A stretch of 64,000 nt of DNA from assembly GCA_028284235.1 (NCBI GenBank), contig JANQSC010000029.1:108371-172370 (forward strand), in the 5' to 3' direction. The notes below the pieces were generated by a model. That model worked only from the letters and a program-made list of their open reading frames with translations, did not search any database and was not told the DNA's origin. This document shows positions 27,495 through 36,025 of the stretch, piece by piece (within the stretch, counting starts at the first letter, position 1; every line of letters starts with the position of its first letter). A program made the translations under genes and the position numbers. The DNA comes from Opitutaceae bacterium (lineage in GTDB: Bacteria > Verrucomicrobiota > Verrucomicrobiia > Opitutales > Opitutaceae).

Positions 27495-30089
27495 ATGAAG
27501 ACGGGAATGCGCGACTTTTTGCGGGTTGTCTTGATAGCGAGCATCGCCGCCCTGCCCACGCTCCATGGGCAAGGCGATGAAGCCGCGTCGCAGTCCTACC
27601 TCAAGTGGGAATCCATCGCCACGTTGCCGCCATCGGGCGACCAATCGGAGTCGCTCGGCGTCGCCGGACCTTTTGTCGGCGTCACTAATGATGTCCTCGT
27701 AGTTGCGGGCGGCGCCAATTTCCCCAAACCCTACTGGGGAGAAGCCAAAGTTTGGCACGACGACATTTGGGTTTTAGATAAATCCGGCACATGGACGAGC
27801 GGCGGAAAGCTGTCTCGCCTCATCGGATACGGAGCCTCCGTTTCCACCGCGCGCGGTATTGTCTGCATGGGCGGAAACGACGCGACGCAGACCTTTCGCG
27901 ATGTGTTCCTACTCACTTGGAATGCAGCCTCCCAGAAGATCGAATTCGAATCGTTGCCCGATCTTCCCACGACGCTCGCCTATGGCGCCGCCGTCGCCAT
28001 CGGACAAAAAGTGTATCTGGCAGGTGGATGCGAAACGAACGACCTTTCCTCCGCCCTCAACAACTTTTGGATACTAGACCTCGGCGCAAAGGGAACCGAT
28101 TCGTTTGGCTGGAAAACACTCCCGCCATGGCCCGGACCCGCTCGCGGATTCAATCTCCTCGCTACGCAATCCAACGGGACCGAGCAGCAGATCTATTTAA
28201 TGAGCGGACGACGAGAAAACGATTCGGGGGAAATCGAGTTTCTAAAAGACGTCTACGCCTACAACCCGTCCACATCCACGTGGGAACGCAAAACCGACTC
28301 CCCGGAATGCGTGATGGCTGGCAGCGCCATCCCCGGCGGCCAAAACCACATTCTCGTAACCGGCGGGGCCGACGGATCGCTCTTCCACCAAGCCGACGCC
28401 CTACAGGACGACCACCCCGGCTTCCCCAAACAAATTTGGGGATACAACGCCCTCACCGATCGCTGGCAACGCGCCGGCGTCTCGCCGCAAAACCACGTAA
28501 CTACCCAAGTCACTCAGTGGGACGGCGACTACATTGTCGCCTCCGGCGAGATCCGCCCCCGCGTCCGGTCGCCGATTATCTGGGGACTGACTCCCGCTCC
28601 AAACCCGACCACCTTCGGCGCCCTCAACTGGACCGCCCTCGTTCTCTATCTCGGAGCATTGCTCGCAATCGGGTTCATCTGCGCTCGCAATACCAAGACC
28701 GCGGACGATTTCTATCTCGGCGGACGCGGAATCCCTTGGTGGGCCGCCGGTATCAGTATTTTCGGTACAACTCTGAGCGCTATCACCTACCTCGCTCTCC
28801 CCGCTCGCGTCTACGCCACCAGTTGGTCCGCCATCCTCCTCAACACCGGAATTCTCATCATCGCCCCGCTCATCGCGCTCGTCTACATTCCCCGCCTGAG
28901 AAGACTGAACGTGGTCACTGCCTACCAGTACCTCGAAACGCGATTCAGCCTCGGACTCCGCCTGTTCGGGAGCGCTTCCTTTATCGCATTCCAGATCTTC
29001 CGCATGGGAATCGTCGTTTTCCTGCCCGCGCTCGCCCTCTCCGCCGTCACCGGATTCAACGTGTCGCTCTGCATACTCCTCATGGGCCTTATTTCTACCG
29101 TCTATACCGCGTTCGGTGGTTTCAAAGCGGTTATCTGGACCGACGTCGCCCAGGTCGTCGTTCTCATCGGCGGCGCCCTCCTCGCTCTCGGCATCGTTGT
29201 ATCCAGTTTGGAAGGAGGCGTTTCCAGTCTCATATCAATCGGCTCCGAGGCCGGCAAATTCCATCTCCCACCCATCGAATGGTCCTGGGCGACCGACTCA
29301 TTCATGATTCTCATCCTCGGGGCGATCTTCTCCAACGCGCTCGTGCCCTACACGACTGACCAAGCGGTTGTGCAGCGCTATTTAAGCACGCCCAACGAGA
29401 AAGACGCGCAAAAGGCGGTCTGGACCAACGCCTTCCTGGCCATCCCCGCCACGTTGATCTTCTCCATCATGGGCATCGCCCTGTTCGTTTTCTACCAGAC
29501 CAATCCCGATCTTCTCGATCCCCTTCCCAAGAACGACCAAATCCTCCCGTGGTTCGTCGCCCATCAGATGCCTGCAGGACTGGCGGGACTGGTCATCGCC
29601 GGCGTGTTCGCTGCCGCCATGTCGAGTCTCGACAGCAGCATGCACTCGATTTGCACCGCCGTGTCCAACGATTTTATCGGGCGATTCAAATCTTCTTGGA
29701 ACGACCAAAGCCAATTGCGCTTCGCTCGAATTTTGATTGGCTGTCTCGGAGTTTTGGGTACATCGACCGCTCTCGTTATGTCGACCTTGGACACAGGTCA
29801 CATGCTCGACTTCCTCATCGGTCTCATGGGCCTGATCGCAAGCCCGCTCGCAGGCCTGTTCCTGCTCGGCCTGTTTGTCCCTCGGGCGTCTGCGACTCAC
29901 GCCTGGATCAGCGTCTCGTGCAGCGTCGTTGCAATTGCCTACGCAAAGTACATTGCCGCGCTAAACGGTCTCCTCTTCGGAATCGTCGGCATCGGAACCT
30001 GCTTCGCGATCGGAGTTCTCACGTCGTTCATACTCCCCGACCGCTCTCGTCGTTCAGACGAACCCAACGCGTCCCATTCACAACCCTAA
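27495..30089 (+). CDS. Fusion of NanM-like Kelch sialate mutarotase and SSS symporter
   Basis: 864 aa. A signal-like N-terminus (FLRVVLIASIAALPTLHG) precedes residues ~35-370, a six-bladed Kelch propeller of the N-acetylneuraminate epimerase/cyclically permuted mutarotase type: 'VGVTNDVLVVAGGANFPKPYW' (shortened here to its GGANFP core), 'YGASVSTARGIVCMGG', 'LAGGCETND' and 'VTGGADGS'. From ~375 on it is a complete SSS symporter of about 13 helices ('LYLGALLAIGFICARNTKTAD', 'FFYLGGRGIPWWAAG'-like core, 'FAAAMSSLDSSMHSI' Na+-site helix). The propeller would sit outside and convert alpha- to beta-sialate at the mouth of the transporter. It fits the adjacent sialidase operon and regulator. Confidence 0.88.
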   Translation: MKTGMRDFLRVVLIASIAALPTLHGQGDEAASQSYLKWESIATLPPSGDQSESLGVAGPFVGVTNDVLVVAGGANFPKPYWGEAKVWHDDIWVLDKSGTWTSGGKLSRLIGYGASVSTARGIVCMGGNDATQTFRDVFLLTWNAASQKIEFESLPDLPTTLAYGAAVAIGQKVYLAGGCETNDLSSALNNFWILDLGAKGTDSFGWKTLPPWPGPARGFNLLATQSNGTEQQIYLMSGRRENDSGEIEFLKDVYAYNPSTSTWERKTDSPECVMAGSAIPGGQNHILVTGGADGSLFHQADALQDDHPGFPKQIWGYNALTDRWQRAGVSPQNHVTTQVTQWDGDYIVASGEIRPRVRSPIIWGLTPAPNPTTFGALNWTALVLYLGALLAIGFICARNTKTADDFYLGGRGIPWWAAGISIFGTTLSAITYLALPARVYATSWSAILLNTGILIIAPLIALVYIPRLRRLNVVTAYQYLETRFSLGLRLFGSASFIAFQIFRMGIVVFLPALALSAVTGFNVSLCILLMGLISTVYTAFGGFKAVIWTDVAQVVVLIGGALLALGIVVSSLEGGVSSLISIGSEAGKFHLPPIEWSWATDSFMILILGAIFSNALVPYTTDQAVVQRYLSTPNEKDAQKAVWTNAFLAIPATLIFSIMGIALFVFYQTNPDLLDPLPKNDQILPWFVAHQMPAGLAGLVIAGVFAAAMSSLDSSMHSICTAVSNDFIGRFKSSWNDQSQLRFARILIGCLGVLGTSTALVMSTLDTGHMLDFLIGLMGLIASPLAGLFLLGLFVPRASATHAWISVSCSVVAIAYAKYIAALNGLLFGIVGIGTCFAIGVLTSFILPDRSRRSDEPNASHSQP

Positions 30090-30094
30090 CACCC

Positions 30095-30868
30095 ATGAAA
30101 TCTAGCCGTGTCAAAGCAACTTGGAAACGAGGCGAAATCGCGCTCGGGACGCTCGTCAAATCGATCGACCCCGTCCACACCGAAGCGCTCAGCCAAATGG
30201 ACTTCGACTTTCTGTGGTACGACTTGGAGCACAGCGACAAGAGCGTGGAAACCTTCGCCAACCTCGCCCGCGCGTCGCGGATTGGCGACGTCGACGTCCT
30301 CGCCCGCCCGGGACGCTGGGAATACATGCGCATGGGGCGTCTTTTGGAAGCGGGCGCATTGGGTATCTTGTATCCAAGATGCGAATCCGCCGATGAAGCG
30401 CGAGAAGTCGTAAAGTGGTCGAAATTCCACCCTCAGGGCGAACGCGGATTCGATGGGGGTAGCGCCGACAACAACTACGGGCACTATCCGGCCGACAACT
30501 ACACGCGGTCCGCAAACGAAAACACGTGGATTACGATCCAAATCGAATCGCCCGCCGCGATCGATCAGGTTTCCGAGATCGCTTCTGTCGACGGCGTCGA
30601 CGCCGTCTTCTTCGGATCCGGCGACTTTTCTGCTCTCTCAGGACGGCCGGGAGATGTGCAAGGCCCGCAAACGTTCGCGGCGGCTCAAACCATCGCGGAG
30701 CAGACCATCGCGGCCGGAAAAGTATTCGGAACGCCCGTATTCGACCGCGACCACGCGGAACGCATCAAAGACATGGGCGCCCAGCTTCTCACCCTGGGCG
30801 CGGATATCGTGCTCTACAAACAAGCCCATTCGGACTTACTGGACGCGTACGGGGATTTTAGGAAGTAA
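30095..30868 (+). CDS. HpcH/HpaI-family class II aldolase
   Basis: 257 aa from the ATG 5 bp after the symporter stop; the longer open frame upstream is shadow. Family: metal-dependent aldolases cleaving 4-hydroxy-2-oxo acids (HpaI, GarL, YfaU) to pyruvate plus an aldehyde. Blocks: 'GTLVKSIDPVHTEALSQMDFD', 'WYDLEHSDKS' (general-base His region), 'ARPGRWEYMRMGRLLEAGALG' and 'IESPAAIDQVSEIASVDGVDAVFFGSGDFS' (metal Glu/Asp), each conserved. Co-directional and close to the sialate transporter. No NanA lyase is present in the window, so this enzyme might process a keto-deoxy acid from that route or from uxuA; that is inference. Confidence 0.85.
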   Translation: MKSSRVKATWKRGEIALGTLVKSIDPVHTEALSQMDFDFLWYDLEHSDKSVETFANLARASRIGDVDVLARPGRWEYMRMGRLLEAGALGILYPRCESADEAREVVKWSKFHPQGERGFDGGSADNNYGHYPADNYTRSANENTWITIQIESPAAIDQVSEIASVDGVDAVFFGSGDFSALSGRPGDVQGPQTFAAAQTIAEQTIAAGKVFGTPVFDRDHAERIKDMGAQLLTLGADIVLYKQAHSDLLDAYGDFRK

Positions 30869-30884
30869 CGCCTTTGCGCTGCCT

Positions 30885-32036
30885 TCAAGGATCGATCCGG
30901 TGCTTGGGGAAATCACTCACTTTCGAACACGCGACCTGTTCCATTACCTGTTGGAGCTGACGCTTAAGCATGGTGATCGTGTGCAAGCCGCCCCGTTTCC
31001 CCAGCGCCCCCACGCCGTACATAAACGATCGTCCCATGAAGGTGAAGTCCGCTCCCGCGGCCAAGGCGCAGGCGATGTCCGGGCCTTCCCTCAAGCCGCT
31101 GTCGATCATCACGGTTATCTTGTCACCGAACGTCTCCACGAGCTTGGGCAAGGCTTGAATCGTAGTCTGCCCCGCGTCCAAGGAGCGTCCCCCATGATTC
31201 GACGCGATAATTCCGTCGGCTCCTAGATCGACGACTTTCTGGCAATCCTCTTCGTTGACGATTCCCTTCACAACGAGCTTCCCTTTCCAAATGTCGCGGA
31301 TGGCCTTAATCCGGTCCACGGAAAGTCGCCCCGAAAACGTCTTGTTCATAAAGAGCCCCAAATGCTTCATATTCAGCCCCTTGGGAATATACGGTTTCAT
31401 CGTTTTAAATTCGGGCGCTCCCGCCGCCAGTTGCGAAAACGACCAGGTGGGACGCGCCACCATCTGGGCGATGTTGCGAAGAGACATGCGGGGCGGAATT
31501 GATAGCCCGTTGCGAATCTCCATCGGGCGATAAGCGAAAGTCGGCGTATCTGCCAAAAGAACCAGCACCGGGCAGCCCGCCGCTTCCACGCGCTTCAAGA
31601 GTTTGTCCCGCAACGCGTCTTCAGTGGGATGATACAGCTGAAACCAGGCCTTGCCTTCGGTGAGTTCTGAAACGGTTTCCACGCTCGCGGTGGCGACGGT
31701 GCTGAGGATGAAAGGAATATTGTGCTCTTTAGAAGCGGCCGCGAGGATCTCCGTCGCCTTCGGCCACATGAGACCCTGCAATCCGATGGGGGAAATCCCA
31801 AAGGGAGCCGAATAGGTATGCCCGAAAAGCGTCGTCTCCAGGTTCGACCCTTCGTAGTCGCGTACGTAATACGGCTGCAAACGGATCTCTCGAATTTCCG
31901 CAGTATTGCGCTGCAAGTTGACATTCGAATTGCATCCCCCTTCCAAGTATTCGAAAGCGAAACGCGGCATGCGCCGCCGGGCCCGCTCGCGCAGAAACTC
32001 GATCGATGGAACACTGGAGTCAAAGGTCTCGGCCAT
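30885..32036 (-). CDS. lldD: FMN-dependent alpha-hydroxy-acid dehydrogenase, probable L-lactate dehydrogenase
   Basis: 383 aa, normal for the LldD/glycolate oxidase family. TIM barrel with FMN: 'RMPRFAFEYLEGGCNSN' at the start, 'PFGISPIGLQGLMWP', 'FQLYHP' (Tyr/His region), 'KLVVKGIVNEEDCQK', the active-site 'SNHGGRSLDAG' and 'VMIDSGLREGPDIACALAAGA' with the phosphate-binding end 'GRSFMYG'. Last gene of the rha operon, 18 bp downstream of rhaB. In rhamnose breakdown the RhaW domain yields L-lactate, which this enzyme would oxidise to pyruvate; the context therefore supports lactate as substrate. Usually membrane-associated, passing electrons to quinone. Confidence 0.85.
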   Translation of the reverse strand: MAETFDSSVPSIEFLRERARRRMPRFAFEYLEGGCNSNVNLQRNTAEIREIRLQPYYVRDYEGSNLETTLFGHTYSAPFGISPIGLQGLMWPKATEILAAASKEHNIPFILSTVATASVETVSELTEGKAWFQLYHPTEDALRDKLLKRVEAAGCPVLVLLADTPTFAYRPMEIRNGLSIPPRMSLRNIAQMVARPTWSFSQLAAGAPEFKTMKPYIPKGLNMKHLGLFMNKTFSGRLSVDRIKAIRDIWKGKLVVKGIVNEEDCQKVVDLGADGIIASNHGGRSLDAGQTTIQALPKLVETFGDKITVMIDSGLREGPDIACALAAGADFTFMGRSFMYGVGALGKRGGLHTITMLKRQLQQVMEQVACSKVSDFPKHRIDP

Positions 32037-32054
32037 GGATTTGAGGATAGATTC

Positions 32055-33563
32055 TTAGGTATCAGCGTCCCCGCGCGCAAAAAGCGCTTCGAATCGGGGG
32101 AATACCGCTTCGTATGCTTCCGTATCACAGGGTTCGAAAACCTCGGAAGCAAACGAATTCTTAACCATGTCCCGGGCCGCGCTCAGGTCGCCAAGCGCGC
32201 CAGTGGCGATTATCTGAACCGCGACATTGCCGACCGCGGTCGCCTCCGGAGGGCCCGAAACCACAGCAACTCCCAGCGCGTCAGCGGTCATCTGATTCAG
32301 CAGTTGATTGCGAGCGCCGCCCCCGAGCACAAACAGTCCCTCCAAAGGAACCGGAGAATACGCTTCGAGTTTTTTGAATACATATCGGTATTTCAAAGCC
32401 AGACTATCGAAGATACAGCGGATCATCGCCGCGTCGTCTTCGGGAACACCTTGATCCGTGCGTCGGCAAAATTCCCGAATCGCCTCGAGCATGTTCTCGG
32501 GCGCCGCAAACTCCGGAGCGTCCGGATCAATCAAGGAAACCATCGCTGGAGTCCGCTTGGCGAGTTCAACGATCGCGTCATACTCGTAACGGCGTCCCTC
32601 TGCTTCCCAATGCCGCCTGCATTCCTCGATCAGCCACATTCCACAGATGTTCTTTAAGAAACGAATCGTCCCATCGTATCCAACTTCATTGGAAAACCCA
32701 TCACACAGAGCGTCCGATCCCAATCGAGGCTCCATCAACTCCAGTCCCATCAATGACCAGGTACCCGAGCTCATAACCGCAAATCCTTCGCTCGCGCCCG
32801 GCAGGGCGACGAACGCGCTCGCAGTGTCATGACCGGCGACCGCAATGACCGAAACGTTACCCAATCCAGTTTCTTCACGGATCTCGGGAAGAATGGAACC
32901 GACCTTCGCGCCCGGCTCAACCACCTGATCGAACAAACCAGCGGGCAATTCCAAGGAGTCGAGCAACTTCCCCGACCAGTTACCTGTAATCGGATTCAAG
33001 AGCTGACTGGTACTGGCAACCGTTCGCTCCTGGTGACGACTCCCCGAAAGCCAATAGCTCATCAAATCAGGAATGAAGAGCAATCGACTTGCTGTAAGCA
33101 GCCCCTCAGCATCCGACTGCGCCGTTGCGTACAGCTGATAAATCGTATTGATGAAAAGAAATTGGATACCGGTCTCGTCGTAAATATCCTCTCTCGAAAC
33201 GCGTTTCTGGACCGCGTCCATCATCCCGTCGGTTCGCGAATCCCGGTAGTGGTACGGGTTGCCCAGCATCGATCCATTCGCGTCGACGAGCGCATAGTCG
33301 ACCGCCCAGGAATCCACGCCCACACTCACGATTCGATCGCCATAGAGAGCCGCGGCTTGCGAGAGTCCTTCCTTGATCGAATCGAATATCGCTAGAACAT
33401 CCCAATGCAAATGGCCGTCGATTCGAATCGCCGGAGAAGGAAATCGGTGAATCGTCTCCAATTCCAATTTTAGCGTATCCGTGGACCAGATACCTGCCAT
33501 GACGCGTCCGCTCGTCGCGCCGAGATCGACTGCTAGGTAGACGTTACGATTGTCCATTGGCAT
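32055..33563 (-). CDS. rhaB: Rhamnulokinase
   Basis: 502 aa FGGY-family kinase (L-rhamnulose + ATP to L-rhamnulose-1-phosphate, cytosol). N-terminal phosphate-binding 'VYLAVDLGATSGRVMAG', 'LHWDVLAIFDSIKEGL', 'VGVDSWAVDYALVD' with the catalytic Asp, 'YHYRDSRTDGMM', 'AVAGHDTASAFVALPG', 'MSSGTWSLMGLE', and the C-terminal adenosine-site 'LFVLGGGARNQLLNQMTAD' are all diagnostic of RhaB. Start may be M1 or M3. Flanked by rhaEW upstream and lldD downstream in one direction; a family A hairpin repeat lies in the 130-bp gap before it. Confidence 0.95.
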   Translation of the reverse strand: MPMDNRNVYLAVDLGATSGRVMAGIWSTDTLKLELETIHRFPSPAIRIDGHLHWDVLAIFDSIKEGLSQAAALYGDRIVSVGVDSWAVDYALVDANGSMLGNPYHYRDSRTDGMMDAVQKRVSREDIYDETGIQFLFINTIYQLYATAQSDAEGLLTASRLLFIPDLMSYWLSGSRHQERTVASTSQLLNPITGNWSGKLLDSLELPAGLFDQVVEPGAKVGSILPEIREETGLGNVSVIAVAGHDTASAFVALPGASEGFAVMSSGTWSLMGLELMEPRLGSDALCDGFSNEVGYDGTIRFLKNICGMWLIEECRRHWEAEGRRYEYDAIVELAKRTPAMVSLIDPDAPEFAAPENMLEAIREFCRRTDQGVPEDDAAMIRCIFDSLALKYRYVFKKLEAYSPVPLEGLFVLGGGARNQLLNQMTADALGVAVVSGPPEATAVGNVAVQIIATGALGDLSAARDMVKNSFASEVFEPCDTEAYEAVFPRFEALFARGDADT

Positions 33564-33605
33564 CTAAGAAGAGTTTGTATACATCGCATCGAATGAGGCA
33601 TCCGT

Positions 33606-33675
33606 TTAAACCCGCCGGGACGGCGGGTTCCACCTTTATCATGAGAGTGGGTGGAACGCGCCGTCCCGGCGCGTT
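33606..33675. repeat. GC-rich inverted repeat (family A, copy 2), inside the rha operon
   Basis: cccgccgggacggcggg-ttccacctt...gtggaa-cgcgccgtcccggcgcg between rhaEW and rhaB. A strong hairpin at an operon gene boundary could alter mRNA stability or partial termination. Confidence 0.85.
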
Positions 33676-33693
33676 TTTCGAGCTCCATCTCTA

Positions 33694-35907
33694 CTACCGC
33701 AAAAAACCTTCATGCAGTCCCCCGTCGACCGGGATCACGTGTCCAGTCGTCTTGCTAAACGCGTCCGTGAGCAGGAGATAAATCGCTTCAGCCTGATCCT
33801 CGGGAGTAATCGCTGACTTGGTCAACGTCCGTTCCGCGTAAAAATTCGCTAGCTTCTCGCGCAAGGCGTCATCCTCCTCCGAATCGCTGTATTCGATTCC
33901 GTACTTCGCTAGTGAAGCAATGACGCGGTCTCTAGGGAACATCGTGCTTCCTTTGACCACGGTCGCTGGAGCCACCGCGTTCACCCGCGTGAGTGGCGAC
34001 AGCTCGACCGCCAATTCGCGAACCAAATGGTTCGCCGCCGCTTTGCTGGTGTCATAGGCCACGCTTCCTTTCTTGGATACCACCGCATTGGCGCTGGTCG
34101 TGATTACCACATTGCTCGAAAGTCCCTGCTGCTCGAAGATCTTGCGTGTCGCTTCCTTCGCCGCCAAGTACCCGCCTTTGACATTGATGTCGAATGTCAG
34201 CGAAAACGCGTCGTCCGAGATATTGCCCTCCACATCGGGCGGAACGAATATCCCCGCGGTCACTACCACTGAATCCACGCCCCCGTAGGCGAGAATCGCT
34301 TGGTCGAGCATCGCTCCGATCGAGCCGCGATCCGTCACATCCGCGTCGAGTCCGATCGCAGGTCCACATCCGGAAATGCCCGTACCCGATATTCCAATAC
34401 CTTCGCCCAGAACGTCCGTAATCTCTTTAGCGGTCGCCTCCGCGGCTTCCAAATGGAGATCGACGCTCACCACGTGGGCACCTTCACTTGAGATACGATT
34501 GCACAGCTGTTTGCCGATTCCGCTTCCACCACCGACAACGGCGACCACTTGACGCGCCAAGGATTTTTCCGGCGGCATGCGCCTCAGTTTCGCCTCCTCC
34601 AGCAACCAGTATTCGATGTCGAAGGCTTCTTGCTCCGGCAAGGCCCGATAACGGTCGATCGTCTCCGCGCCGCGCATGACTTCCACTGCGCAGTTGTAGA
34701 ACTCCGCCGTAACCCGCGACTCGCTCTTGCTCTTCCCCCAGGCGATCATACCGATCCCTGGAATTAGCACCACCGTGGGAACCGCTTGGCGTAATGCGGG
34801 AGAAGTCGGGCGTTTGCAGCGATCGTAGTAAGCAGCGTAATCGCTGACGTACTGCTCGAGCCCCTCGTCCAGCTGCGTCTTTAGTCGATCGAGCGCGTTT
34901 TCCCCGTGTGGATCCCAATCCACGTACAGCGGCTTTATCTTGGTACGAAGAAAATGGTCCGGACAGCTCGTCCCGAGCTCGGCCAGCCGATGCGCGTCCA
35001 CGCTGTTGACGAAATCCAAAATCCGCTCGTCCGTCTGGACCGTCGCGATGAGACGCTTTTCCCGGCTAACGCGGCCTCTCAACCAAGGCAGAATTTCAAC
35101 AAGCGTGTCCCGCTTCGACTCCTCCGAAACCGGAGCGACCTTCCCGCCGCCAAACGCCGCTTTACCCGCTTCCCGCTCTTCAATGAAACGCGCCGCCTTT
35201 TCGATCAAGGTTAGCGTCAGCTCGTAACACTCCTTGTCGTCGTCCGCCCAATTGATGATCCCATGCTGCCCCATCATGATCCCGCGAGCCTGCGGGTTCG
35301 CCGCGATCACGTCGCGCATGATGAGACCCAAGTCGAAGCCCGGACGCTGCCATTCAGTCCAAATCACCTCGTCACCGTAGATCTCTTTGGTCAGCGCCTC
35401 CCCGTTCTCCGCCGCCGCAATCGCGATCACCGCGTTGGGATGCATGTGATCCACGTGATTGAATGGCACATACGCGTGCAAGGGCGTATCGATCGACGAT
35501 GCTCGCGGATTCAAATTGAAGGTACAGTGACGGTACATCTGCACCATCGAGTCCTCGATCTCCGTCTTAACCCCGCTTTCCGGGTGCTCCTTGTAAATCT
35601 TTTCCAGAGCCAGCACTTTGTCCTGATAAAGCGACGAAAAATTCTCGTTCTTCGACGTCCGCAAATCGCCGCCCGAGCCCTTCACCCACATGACCTCGAC
35701 CGACTCGCCCGTCATCGGATCCGTCTCGAAACACTTCGAAGAAGTATTCCCGCCCCCGGTGTTGGTAATTCTCAAATCTTCACCGAGAATATTGGAGCGA
35801 TAAACCAACCGTTCCAATGGTGTCATTCCGGCGACCTTAGCATCGTCCCAGAGATACTTTACATGCCGATACGCGCTCGGCTCGAACAAATTAGTTTTTG
35901 TATCCAT
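33694..35907 (-). CDS. rhaEW: Bifunctional rhamnulose-1-phosphate aldolase / lactaldehyde dehydrogenase
   Basis: 737 aa. Residues ~25-450: class II aldolase/adducin-like domain cleaving L-rhamnulose-1-P to DHAP and L-lactaldehyde; zinc ligands in 'HAYVPFNHVDHMHP' and 'GQHGIINW'. Residues ~460-737: short-chain dehydrogenase with Rossmann loop 'VVGGGSGIGKQL', 'VVTAGIF' and catalytic 'YDTSKAAANH' (Tyr-x3-Lys); it should oxidise lactaldehyde to L-lactate with NAD+. The fusion is the known RhaEW arrangement. It lies between rhaI and rhaB on the same strand. The next gene, lldD, would take the lactate. Confidence 0.93.
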   Translation of the reverse strand: MDTKTNLFEPSAYRHVKYLWDDAKVAGMTPLERLVYRSNILGEDLRITNTGGGNTSSKCFETDPMTGESVEVMWVKGSGGDLRTSKNENFSSLYQDKVLALEKIYKEHPESGVKTEIEDSMVQMYRHCTFNLNPRASSIDTPLHAYVPFNHVDHMHPNAVIAIAAAENGEALTKEIYGDEVIWTEWQRPGFDLGLIMRDVIAANPQARGIMMGQHGIINWADDDKECYELTLTLIEKAARFIEEREAGKAAFGGGKVAPVSEESKRDTLVEILPWLRGRVSREKRLIATVQTDERILDFVNSVDAHRLAELGTSCPDHFLRTKIKPLYVDWDPHGENALDRLKTQLDEGLEQYVSDYAAYYDRCKRPTSPALRQAVPTVVLIPGIGMIAWGKSKSESRVTAEFYNCAVEVMRGAETIDRYRALPEQEAFDIEYWLLEEAKLRRMPPEKSLARQVVAVVGGGSGIGKQLCNRISSEGAHVVSVDLHLEAAEATAKEITDVLGEGIGISGTGISGCGPAIGLDADVTDRGSIGAMLDQAILAYGGVDSVVVTAGIFVPPDVEGNISDDAFSLTFDINVKGGYLAAKEATRKIFEQQGLSSNVVITTSANAVVSKKGSVAYDTSKAAANHLVRELAVELSPLTRVNAVAPATVVKGSTMFPRDRVIASLAKYGIEYSDSEEDDALREKLANFYAERTLTKSAITPEDQAEAIYLLLTDAFSKTTGHVIPVDGGLHEGFLR

Positions 35908-35935
35908 TTTTCAAAATTTTGATCTACTTGGAATC

Positions 35936-36014
35936 GTAGGGCTAGCGCTTGCGCTATGCCGCGGATGAAACTCAAGACCGAACCTACGCGGCGCTTCGCA
36001 AGCGAAGGCCCTAC
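35936..36014. repeat. Palindromic repeat (family B, copy 4), inside the rha operon
   Basis: A 79-bp inverted repeat, gtagggctagcgcttgcgct...gcttcgcaagcgaaggccctac, between rhaI and rhaEW. Confidence 0.85.
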
Positions 36015-36025
36015 CCTTAAAGGCT

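Noticed and set aside
27791..29359. 522-codon plus-strand frame inside the mutarotase-symporter gene
   Set aside because: Out-of-frame shadow rich in Arg/Pro; the Kelch and SSS motifs are in the other frame.
33606..33675. Rho-independent terminator after rhaEW
   Set aside because: The hairpin belongs to a dispersed repeat family with copies in unrelated places and has no T-tract in the transcribed direction.
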